14,195 nucleotides of DNA, from positions 1 to 14,195 of the forward strand of contig WGFP01000024.1 of NCBI GenBank assembly GCA_015492195.1, given 5' to 3'. The notes under the pieces are model-generated. The model was not told the origin of the DNA and did not search any database. It saw only the letters and a list, made by a program, of their open reading frames with translations. The stretch comes from Acidiferrobacterales bacterium. Its GTDB lineage: Bacteria > Pseudomonadota > Gammaproteobacteria > Acidiferrobacterales > Sulfurifustaceae. The position numbers were made by a program, and so were the translations under genes. This document shows, one piece after another, positions 6,920 through 12,743 of the stretch; the first letter of the stretch is position 1; the number at the start of each line of letters is the position of its first letter.

Positions 6920-7372
6920 ATGCTTGAAAAAATCATTTCCGGCGGCCAGACCGGCGTGGACCGCGCGGCGCTGGATGCGGCGATTGAGTTCGGCATACCC
7001 TGCGGCGGCTGGTGCCCGAAAGGTCGCCGTGCCGAGGACGGCGTGATCCCAAAACGCTATCCCCTGCGGGAAACAGGCTCGGAAGACTATCGCGAGCGCA
7101 CCGCGCGCAACGTCCGTGATGCCGACGGCACGTTGATCCTCGCGCCCGGCGTGCTCGAAGGCGGCACGGCGTTCACGCGGCGCCTCGCGATCCGTGAAGG
7201 CAAACCGTGCCTGGTGATCGATCTGTCGCTAAACACGGAACCGAAAATAGTACACGAGTGGCTCAAGACGCACGCGATACGCACGCTCAACGTCGCCGGG
7301 CCCCGCGAGAGCGTACAGCCGGGGATCCACGAGCAGGCAAGGCATTTCCTGCGCGCACTGCTTGGTTCATGA
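6920..7372 (+). CDS. YpsA-like SLOG-superfamily protein (putative molybdenum carrier family)
   Basis: A 150-residue Rossmann-like nucleotide-binding protein. The N-terminus has the diagnostic ISGGQTGVDRAALDAA (residues 6-21), then GWCPKGRRAEDG (30-41), a central TARNVRDADGTLIL and GGTAFTRRLA. These define the family annotated as putative molybdenum carrier or cpYpsA in the SLOG superfamily. Some members are proposed to bind nucleotides or the molybdenum cofactor; no enzymatic role is settled. No molybdenum genes are nearby, so that name is not supported by context. The GGQTG motif is close to the N-terminus, which makes the ATG at 6920 the natural start although its ribosome binding site is weak. 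It lies just downstream of the palindromic element and may be driven from it. Its stop is two bases from the stop of the convergent hydrolase gene. Confidence 0.85.
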   Translation: MLEKIISGGQTGVDRAALDAAIEFGIPCGGWCPKGRRAEDGVIPKRYPLRETGSEDYRERTARNVRDADGTLILAPGVLEGGTAFTRRLAIREGKPCLVIDLSLNTEPKIVHEWLKTHAIRTLNVAGPRESVQPGIHEQARHFLRALLGS

Positions 7373-7374
7373 GG

Positions 7375-8187
7375 CTATTCTTTTAGGTGGGCGGTGATAA
7401 ACCGCTCCAGGCCGTCGCTGTATTCCTTCCCGCTCTGAAGAAAGCCGCCGTTGTGACTGCCGCGGATCTCAAGAAATTGTCTGGGGAGGCGCGCCGCTTC
7501 ATACAAACGCCGCCCATGTCCGACAGGAATGATCTCGTCGTCGCGGCTGTGAATGATCAGTACGGGGGAGGTAACCGAGGCAAGGTGCTTGACGGTATCG
7601 TAGCGAAAGCGGGTCAACCAGCGCGCGGGAAGCCAGGGATACATCTCCGATGCAAAATCCGGCGCCGAGGTGAAGGCGGATTCCACGATCAGCGCGCCGG
7701 GTGTGCGACGCGCCGCCAGCCACGCCGCCACCGACCCGCCGAGCGAACGGCCGAACAAGACGATCTTTTCCGGTGAAACGCCGCGCTTTTCCGTCAGATA
7801 ACGCCACGCCGCCATGGCATCCTGATAGATTCCCTCCTCCGTCGGCCGACCTTCGCTGCGACCGTAGCCGCGGTAATCAAAAATAAACGTGCTTAACCCC
7901 AGACGATGAAAAATCATCAAAGAATCGAGCCGATGGGAAATATTCCCGGCATTGCCGTGAAAAAAAAGCAAGGTGCCGCGCGACGCACCGGCCGGAATAA
8001 ACCAACCGTTAAGAACGGTGCCGTCTTCCGCCGTAAAGCGCACGTCCTCATACGCAAGACCCACCGCCTTTGGCGTGGCTGCGATTTCGCGCATGGGAAA
8101 ATAAATCAGGCGGGATTGAAAAAGATAGAGCAGCGTCGCAAGGCCGACATAAACCACGGCAATGCCGATCAGAACGGGAGCAAGCAT
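7375..8187 (-). CDS. Membrane-anchored alpha/beta hydrolase (ABHD13/Bem46-like)
   Basis: A 270-residue serine hydrolase. Residues 3-23 form one hydrophobic helix, likely an uncleaved signal anchor. The core has LLFFHGNAGNISHR (oxyanion region), FDYRGYGRSEGRPTE, the nucleophile S148 in FGRSLGGS, D217 in HSRDDEIIP and H245 in GSHNGGF, so the triad is complete. This pattern matches the ABHD13/Bem46/YfhR group of predicted membrane-bound hydrolases, whose substrates are mostly unknown. Start choices are ATG 8193 and ATG 8187. The GAG upstream sits at proper distance (seven bases) only for 8187, and a TTG at 8199 is unlikely. It converges with the YpsA-like gene, with two bases between stops, and is divergent from the cold-shock gene, sharing a promoter region with it. 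Confidence 0.9.
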   Translation of the reverse strand: MLAPVLIGIAVVYVGLATLLYLFQSRLIYFPMREIAATPKAVGLAYEDVRFTAEDGTVLNGWFIPAGASRGTLLFFHGNAGNISHRLDSLMIFHRLGLSTFIFDYRGYGRSEGRPTEEGIYQDAMAAWRYLTEKRGVSPEKIVLFGRSLGGSVAAWLAARRTPGALIVESAFTSAPDFASEMYPWLPARWLTRFRYDTVKHLASVTSPVLIIHSRDDEIIPVGHGRRLYEAARLPRQFLEIRGSHNGGFLQSGKEYSDGLERFITAHLKE

Positions 8188-8230
8188 GCGCATACTCAAA
8201 AGAAAATCCGAAACACCGCTGAATTACGGC

Positions 8231-8259
8231 AGTGTAAATGACGCCGATCCGGGTGTACA
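8231..8259 (-). promoter_or_regulatory. Candidate promoter of the alpha/beta hydrolase gene
   Basis: Minus strand: TGTACA (8259-8254), 17-base spacer, TACACT (8236-8231). Each hexamer matches consensus at four of six. The -35 is the same palindromic hexamer that the cold-shock promoter uses on the plus strand. Confidence 0.35.
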
Positions 8260-8261
8260 CC
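8252..8261. promoter_or_regulatory. Palindrome GGTGTACACC shared by divergent promoters
   Basis: A perfect ten-base palindrome covers the -35 positions of both candidate promoters. A dimeric regulator bound here could control both genes. No regulator is identified. Confidence 0.35.
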
Positions 8262-8281
8262 GTCTTGAAATCGGCTATACT
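8254..8281 (+). promoter_or_regulatory. Candidate promoter of the cold-shock gene
   Basis: TGTACA (8254-8259), 16-base spacer, TATACT (8276-8281; five of six). Transcription would start near 8288 and give a leader of about 120 bases, as is usual for CspA-type mRNAs. Confidence 0.45.
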
Positions 8282-8288
8282 GATTCGG

Positions 8289-8300
8289 CAGCTTCGGCTG
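8289..8300 (+). promoter_or_regulatory. UUCG tetraloop hairpin at the predicted 5' end of the cold-shock mRNA
   Basis: CAGC-TTCG-GCTG forms a four-base-pair stem closed by the very stable C(UUCG)G loop, with a possible extra G-U pair. It lies at +1/+2 of the predicted transcript. A second short hairpin, GCAG-GCAC-CTGC, is at 8326-8337. The rest of the leader is T-rich. Confidence 0.4.
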
Positions 8301-8410
8301 TGGTTTGTTGTGATGTTGGTTTTTTGCAGGCACCTGCTGTGCGTCCTCGCGAAATCCCCACCATTTCAGCACGCTTAATCTTTCTATCAATATTTTAATG
8401 AGGTTCTGTA

Positions 8411-8614
8411 ATGCGTACTGGTACTGTAAAGTGGTTTAACGAATCCAAAGGATTTGGTTTTATCTCTCCGGAGGATGGTAGCGCGGATGTCTTCGTGCAC
8501 TATTCCGTTATTCAGGGTGGCGGCTTCAAGAAGCTGGCCGAGGGCCAAGCCGTAGAGTTCGAAAGCGAACAAGGGCCGAAAGGCATGCAGGCAACAACGG
8601 TGAAACCTCTTTAA
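8411..8614 (+). CDS. CspA-family cold-shock protein
   Basis: A 67-residue single-domain OB-fold protein that binds single-stranded RNA and DNA. It has the start GTVKWFNESKGFGFISPEDG with RNP1 (KGFGFI, 13-18), then RNP2 (VFVHY, 27-31), and the ending EGPKGMQATTV-like motif. Length is typical. The ribosome binding site TGAGG lies about eight bases before the ATG. The gene stands alone with a leader of about 120 bases and an intrinsic terminator 56 bases after the stop. A 12-base perfect palindrome (ACACCGCGGTGT, 8614-8625) follows the stop directly. Temperature regulation through the leader is known for E. coli cspA; here it is inference. The exact paralogue (CspA, C, D or E) cannot be told. 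Confidence 0.95.
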   Translation: MRTGTVKWFNESKGFGFISPEDGSADVFVHYSVIQGGGFKKLAEGQAVEFESEQGPKGMQATTVKPL

Positions 8615-8665
8615 CACCGCGGTGTCGACCGAGTTTTATCCTTTCAATAAGCTTTCTCTGAATTT

Positions 8666-9973
8666 TCAACCCCGCCGCCCGGCGGGGTTTTTATTTTCAC
8701 CCCTTGCGCTCTCGATCTTGCCGGTGGCGAAGTTGACCTTTTCCTGCTTGCCCAATTTACGATCCAACACCCAGCCGTTTTTTTGCAACCGGAAAAGATA
8801 GGTGGTTTCGACGCGCCGCCCGTTTCTTTCATGTCTGTAACTGAGTGTGCTGACGCCGATTTTGTGCTTGTTGCTGTGGCGCGCGACAAACTGGACGTCA
8901 AAGATACCTTTCTTGGGTGATTTCAGCGTGTCGGTCTCGAGCTGCTTGGCCGCCAGATAATTGAACAGCTTATCCGGTGAGTCCTCGGCGGTCGGCGCCC
9001 GGTACGGATGCGCCTCGGCGATCTGGTTGGCGTTGAGCGTACGCAGGATGCGCCATTCCTCTTTTTCCTTGGCAAACTGGAATCGCTGGATGATCGGCGC
9101 GCCTTCCCCGATGCGGTACTCGATTTCAAGGTATCCCGTCGGCGGCTCTCCGGAAGTCGTGCCGCCCGTCATGCGTGTCCCCCGGATCACCACGTCTTTG
9201 ATCGGTTTATCGGGATCGTCCTTCAGGATTTCCCTCAAGGCGAGGAACTGGAGGGTGTCCGGGGAATCGCCGGCAAGATCCGGTTTACCGTCGATAATGC
9301 GAAAACCGCGGATATCGACCTCGAAGGCGCCCGTTACCGTGCTCTTCGCCTCATCCGGCAATACCAGATTGATCTTTCCGGGAAGTTTCCGGTTTTGTTC
9401 CTGGCCGAGCTCCAGCAGGAGTGTGTACTGTTCCGTGAATTGCCGCTCACGAGACGCGTTTTGGCCGTCCTCTTTCCAGCTGATCCGGATACGCGGCACA
9501 TCGGGGCCGGATTGCTTTTCAAATTTAAAGCGCTTCCCGGCGGGCACTTCCCATTTCTTGGTCAAAAGATTAATGCTCACTTCGAGATTCGCGGCGCCCT
9601 CCTTGCCCTGTCGCAGGGTCAACACGCCGTCCTCGATGGTCCCGCCCTCGACCACAAACGGCTTGCCGTGAATCCGCCCCTTGGCCGGCTGATCGAGGGC
9701 GGGGGGCGCGGCGGGCTTGGGCGCTTTCTCGGCCTCGGCCACCGGCGCCGGTGCGGCGGCAGGTTGTTCGACGGGGCGCTTTCTGGCTACCGGCGCCTGG
9801 GTCACGGGCGGTTCATTGGCAAAATAACCGGTAATAAAATCCAAACCGCCTTCCTGTTGATACAAGTAGGCCCCCGCCCCAAGCACCACAAGAAAGACCA
9901 GCAACACAATCTGGACCAGGGATTTCTTATTTAACTTGAGATTCAGACTCTTGAGATTCAGATCCAATTTCAT
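8666..9973 (-). CDS. Membrane-anchored periplasmic protein of unknown function
   Basis: I do not recognise this family. The ATG at 9973 follows an AGGTG site and gives 435 residues. A basic N-terminus (KLDLNLKSLNLKLNKKS) precedes one transmembrane helix at about 19-37 (VQIVLLVFLVVLGAGAYLY). An alanine- and proline-rich linker of about 45 residues (55-98) follows, then a soluble region of about 335 residues, presumably periplasmic. That region is rich in beta strands and charged residues, without cysteine pairs or an evident catalytic motif. The architecture resembles TonB-like or envelope scaffold proteins only in outline. The segment EIEYRIGEGAPIIQRFQF and the later TTYLFRLQKNGWVLDRKLG look like similar strand pairs, perhaps a repeated domain. 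The last ten codons carry the cold-shock terminator. It is divergent from cfa, with 244 bases between starts. Confidence 0.75.
   Translation of the reverse strand: MKLDLNLKSLNLKLNKKSLVQIVLLVFLVVLGAGAYLYQQEGGLDFITGYFANEPPVTQAPVARKRPVEQPAAAPAPVAEAEKAPKPAAPPALDQPAKGRIHGKPFVVEGGTIEDGVLTLRQGKEGAANLEVSINLLTKKWEVPAGKRFKFEKQSGPDVPRIRISWKEDGQNASRERQFTEQYTLLLELGQEQNRKLPGKINLVLPDEAKSTVTGAFEVDIRGFRIIDGKPDLAGDSPDTLQFLALREILKDDPDKPIKDVVIRGTRMTGGTTSGEPPTGYLEIEYRIGEGAPIIQRFQFAKEKEEWRILRTLNANQIAEAHPYRAPTAEDSPDKLFNYLAAKQLETDTLKSPKKGIFDVQFVARHSNKHKIGVSTLSYRHERNGRRVETTYLFRLQKNGWVLDRKLGKQEKVNFATGKIESARGENKNPAGRRG
8668..8697 (+). terminator. Intrinsic terminator of the cold-shock gene
   Basis: CCCCGCCG (8670-8677) and CGGCGGGG (8680-8687) are perfectly complementary, flanked by AA before and TTTTTATTTT after. 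The hairpin with its T tract faces the plus strand. It overlaps the last codons and stop of the convergent minus-strand gene. Confidence 0.85.
9935..9962. repeat. 15-base tandem repeat inside a coding region
   Basis: CTTGAGATTCAGA occurs at 9935-9947 and 9950-9962, a period of 15 bases. In the minus-strand gene it encodes LNLKS then LNLKL, just before the membrane helix. It looks like a recent in-frame duplication of five codons. Confidence 0.7.
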
Positions 9974-10217
9974 AGGCACCTGCCGCGTGATTCCCGGATA
10001 TGTTAAATAATAGTATGCGCAGGCCACACCGCCACCCGCCCGACGCAGGGCTGCCAAGACCGCATGAAACGCCGTATCCTCCTCCAATACCTACACCCAA
10101 ACCGGGGGGCGGGGTCTGCGTTTTTGGCGGGCGGATTTGTCATCCTCCCCCCCTGCCGTGTTAGGATTTATCTTACTCGCTCAGGACTGGAACGAGGGGA
10201 AAATCGGAGGGTGGAGC

Positions 10218-11501
10218 ATGAAAAAAAACACAATCGGATCATCCCGCATCCCGGCGATCGCCAATGGTCACGGCGAAATTGACACCCATTTAAGCACCTC
10301 AACAGAAAGCGGAGTGTATGCCTTGGACCGTTGGCTGGCGCGCAAGATTCTTGAAACGCTCGGTAATCCGCCGTTCTCCCTGAAACTCTGGAACGGCGAT
10401 GAGATCAACACCTCGTCGAGCACACCGATTTCACGGATTCAGTTTCGTGATCGCAGTTCGCTGTTTAAACTCCTCTGGAATCCGAACCTCCATTTCGGGG
10501 ATCTTTACAGCGCCGGGCGCGTTGACGTCGACGGCGATCTGATTCAATCTCTTGAGGCCGCCTACCGTGGGACATCGACCCCATCCAAGCTTAAATTCCT
10601 CAACAAAATTCAAACAAAGCTGCTCAACCGTCCGCGCACCAATACTCTCTCCGGATCGCGCGATAACATCCACCACCATTACGACATCGGCAACGCGTTC
10701 TACCGGCTGTGGCTGGATAAGGAGATGCAATACACCTGCGCCTACTTTCCCTCGCCGAGCATGACGCTGGAAGAAGCGCAGATCGCCAAAATGGATCACG
10801 TGTGCCGCAAACTCCGGTTGCGGCCCGGTGATCGTGTGGTTGAGGCCGGCTGCGGGTGGGGCGGGCTGGCGCGCCACATGGCCAAGCACTACGGCGCCAA
10901 GGTCCGTTCCTACAACATCTCCCGCGAACAGATTAGCTACGCCCGCGAGTGCGCCAAGGCCGAAGGGCTGACTAAACAGGTTGAATACATCGAGGACGAC
11001 TACCGCAATATTTCGGGCAAGTATGACGTCTTTGTTTCCGTTGGCATGTTGGAACACGTGGGGCCGGACAATTATCAGGAGCTCGGCGAGGTGATTCACC
11101 GCAGCCTTACGGAAACCGGGCGCGGCCTGATTCACTCCATCGGCCGTAACAAACCGGCGCGGATGAATGCATGGATCGAGAAACGCATCTTCCCCGGCGG
11201 CTATCCGCCCACTCTGCGGCAAATGATGGCCATCTTCGAGCCGCGCGAATTCTCCGTACTTGACGTGGAGAATCTGCGTCTGCACTATGCCAAGACCCTG
11301 GAGCATTGGCTGGCACGCTTCAATCAGCATGCCGATGAAGTTGAAGAAATGTTCGACAAAAACTTTGTCCGTGCGTGGCGGCTTTACCTCTCCGGCTCCA
11401 TCGCGGCCTTCACCATGAGCGCCTTGCAACTATTTCAGGTGGTCTTTACACGCGGCAGTAATAATGATCTTCCCTGGTCACGGACGCACCTGTACGAGTG
11501 A
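10218..11501 (+). CDS. cfa: Cyclopropane-fatty-acyl-phospholipid synthase family methyltransferase
   Basis: A 427-residue enzyme that adds a methylene bridge from S-adenosylmethionine to unsaturated acyl chains of membrane phospholipids. The N-terminal lipid-binding domain (about 30-135) is followed by the catalytic domain: HHHYDIGNAFYRLWLD, MQYTCAYF, the SAM site VVEAGCGWGGLARHMA, and VGMLEHVG. Residues matching the E. coli bicarbonate site are present: C174, E279, H306 and Y357. The conserved cysteine matching E. coli C354 is serine (S394, in YLSGSIAAF). The rest of the C-terminus (LQLFQVVFTRG) aligns well. The ATG at 10218 has GGAGGGTGGAG upstream and is preferred over a longer frame from 10137. 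It is a single gene. A weak upstream promoter (TTGTCA at 10137, TAGGAT at 10162) has a long 19-base spacer. A related fatty-acid methyltransferase activity cannot be excluded. Confidence 0.92.
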   Translation: MKKNTIGSSRIPAIANGHGEIDTHLSTSTESGVYALDRWLARKILETLGNPPFSLKLWNGDEINTSSSTPISRIQFRDRSSLFKLLWNPNLHFGDLYSAGRVDVDGDLIQSLEAAYRGTSTPSKLKFLNKIQTKLLNRPRTNTLSGSRDNIHHHYDIGNAFYRLWLDKEMQYTCAYFPSPSMTLEEAQIAKMDHVCRKLRLRPGDRVVEAGCGWGGLARHMAKHYGAKVRSYNISREQISYARECAKAEGLTKQVEYIEDDYRNISGKYDVFVSVGMLEHVGPDNYQELGEVIHRSLTETGRGLIHSIGRNKPARMNAWIEKRIFPGGYPPTLRQMMAIFEPREFSVLDVENLRLHYAKTLEHWLARFNQHADEVEEMFDKNFVRAWRLYLSGSIAAFTMSALQLFQVVFTRGSNNDLPWSRTHLYE

Positions 11502-11552
11502 GGAGTAAGGGGTGAAGAATGAGGTGCGTAGGATTTAATACTCCTTACTCCT
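11501..11552. repeat. Inverted repeat between convergent cfa and S24 genes
   Basis: AGGAGTAAGG (11501-11510) begins at the last base of the cfa stop codon and is repeated inverted as CCTTACTCCT (11543-11552), ten of ten, with a 32-base spacer. Flanks are GGGGTG-type on the left and CACCCCTCAC on the right (to 11570), extending the purine/pyrimidine asymmetry. There is no T tract, so it is not a standard intrinsic terminator. It may still protect or end both transcripts, or be a dispersed repeat. Confidence 0.5.
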
Positions 11553-11568
11553 AACCCCCCACCCCTCA

Positions 11569-11943
11569 CTAGTAATAATGTTTCCTGTCCCGGCGGCGCC
11601 GGCCGGCGCGCTGCACCACCACGCCGCGCACAGTATAGTTTCCGATTAATTCCACGCTTGGGTAGGCGTCATTCATCGCCTTGAGAAATTTCCGTCCGTT
11701 CTCGACGATAAACTGACGGAACGTGGTCTCACCGTTGTAATCGATCACGACATAAGCGCCATGCTGCGGCGGCTGGGCGGGATCGACAATAATAACGTGT
11801 CCCTCCTGAAACTCCGGGGTCATGCTGTCGCCGATCACGCGCAGGGCATAAGGCTCGGCATCGGCACAACTGCTGATCTCGGCCCGCTCTTCCTCGGGGA
11901 CCTGCACGGGAATGATGGGGATGGGCTTGCGCGATTCGGTCAT
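11569..11943 (-). CDS. Stand-alone S24 (LexA/UmuD-like) domain protein without DNA-binding domain
   Basis: A 124-residue protein made almost wholly of the LexA-like S24 fold. The segment ALRVIGDSMTPEFQEGHVII holds the nucleophile S40 of the GDSM motif, followed by GAYVVIDYNGETTFRQF and a basic C-terminus (AGRRRRDRKHYY). There is no N-terminal helix-turn-helix, and only about 30 residues precede the domain, with no Ala-Gly cleavage site visible. At the position of the general-base lysine of LexA (TVKRL) it reads TFRQF, so arginine 76 replaces lysine. I recall similar small S24 proteins with this arginine in other proteobacteria, so this may be a family trait. It is probably not self-cleaving. 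Upstream an in-frame TAA and no Shine-Dalgarno fix the start. A promoter ends five bases before the ATG. It follows the TetR gene by 46 bases. Confidence 0.82.
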   Translation of the reverse strand: MTESRKPIPIIPVQVPEEERAEISSCADAEPYALRVIGDSMTPEFQEGHVIIVDPAQPPQHGAYVVIDYNGETTFRQFIVENGRKFLKAMNDAYPSVELIGNYTVRGVVVQRAGRRRRDRKHYY

Positions 11944-11948
11944 GCGGT

Positions 11949-11977
11949 TTTATAGCTTGCGGCCATCCCGATAACAA
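11949..11977 (-). promoter_or_regulatory. Candidate promoter giving a leaderless S24 mRNA
   Basis: Minus strand: TTGTTA (11977-11972), exactly 17 bases, TATAAA (11954-11949). The start codon A is at 11943, the sixth base after the -10, where transcription would begin. No ribosome binding site could lie in such an mRNA. Confidence 0.5.
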
Positions 11978-11989
11978 ACGTCGAGACAT

Positions 11990-12640
11990 TCATGCCGGCG
12001 GAGCGGCCTTGCTGCCGGCTGAAGGGCGGGCGGGCTGCGCCGTTCTTCCCGGCGTTTCGCGACAGCCGGGTATGACATGCGCAAACCTTTCGGCGCGGCC
12101 CAACAACTGATCGAGAAACGCGGCGGTGCGATTGGCGCCCTCGGAGTCATCGCGCATCCAGTAGAAAAACGTCATCAGATAGATGCAGGTCAGCGCGGTT
12201 TCCTCGAACGCACGCCGGGGCAACGTGGCGTCCCGATGCGCCGCCTCGCGCATCCATTGCACCGTGCGACTGACGCGTAACAAACCTGAAAACTGATAGT
12301 GAACATGCCCCGGCTCAAACTTGTTGTAAATCATCTGCCGCGTCGGCCGACGATGAGGGGCCAAGGCCGACAGCCATGTCATGATCACGCGCTGCAACCG
12401 CTCGCGGGGGGCAAGATCGAGAAAATCGGGCTTGGCGGTGTCCTCAAGCATGGCGCGGTCGGCGCGATCGAACCAGGCGTCGACAAGATCTTCTTTTTCA
12501 CGGAAATGCGCGCGTACCTCATTTAAGGTCATCCCGAGTTCCGATGCCACGTCGTGCAGCCGTACCGCCTCCCATGAGCGTTGCTCGGCAAGCGCAAGCG
12601 CGGTATCGACGATCTTGTCCCTGGCTGACTTGGTTGCCAT
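11990..12640 (-). CDS. TetR/AcrR-family transcriptional regulator
   Basis: A 216-residue protein. Residues about 8-56 form the TetR DNA-binding domain: KIVDTALALAEQRSWEAVRL, then the helix-turn-helix DVASELGMTLNEVRAHFREKEDLVDAWF. The pattern of a hydrophobic third helix and an F-x-x-K-E-x-L turn is typical. The C-terminal region (about 75-190) is helical and aromatic-rich (IYLMTFFYWMRDDSEG) and would hold the ligand pocket. The last 25 residues are a disordered alanine/proline tail. The start is strongly supported by GGAGGCG seven bases before the ATG. Its ligand and targets are unknown. The upstream 103-base gap is AT-rich (12660-12690) with a near-palindrome around AATATT that could be an autoregulatory operator, though this is weak. 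The S24 gene follows by 46 bases but has its own promoter candidate. Confidence 0.85.
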   Translation of the reverse strand: MATKSARDKIVDTALALAEQRSWEAVRLHDVASELGMTLNEVRAHFREKEDLVDAWFDRADRAMLEDTAKPDFLDLAPRERLQRVIMTWLSALAPHRRPTRQMIYNKFEPGHVHYQFSGLLRVSRTVQWMREAAHRDATLPRRAFEETALTCIYLMTFFYWMRDDSEGANRTAAFLDQLLGRAERFAHVIPGCRETPGRTAQPARPSAGSKAAPPA

Positions 12641-12743
12641 GATCCGCCTCCGGTAAAGAGGAAATAATATTTATTTTATGCCTATTTTCGAAATTACGTA
12701 AGCGGTGGGGCGAAGATCCCAGAGGCCATGAATCAAGGCAAAA

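Noticed and set aside
6920..7372. Molybdenum storage or transport role for the YpsA-like gene
   Set aside because: The family name suggests it, but no molybdenum cofactor, transporter or enzyme genes are in the window. Only the SLOG fold is supported.
9008..9934. 308-codon plus-strand frame opposite the membrane-anchored protein
   Set aside because: I considered whether this might be the real gene. The minus frame has a good AGGTG start site, a membrane helix and a sensible linker, while the plus frame has no such structure.
10431..11429. 332-codon minus-strand frame opposite cfa
   Set aside because: It overlaps the conserved methyltransferase domain and has no recognisable features.
11944..12000. 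LexA/SOS box controlling the S24 gene
   Set aside because: No CTGT-N8-ACAG or similar palindrome is present upstream of the start.
12641..12743. TetR operator at the AT-rich near-palindrome AATAATATTTATT
   Set aside because: The symmetry is imperfect and AT-rich sequence gives such matches by chance. The promoter hexamers are weak, so it is mentioned only with the gene.
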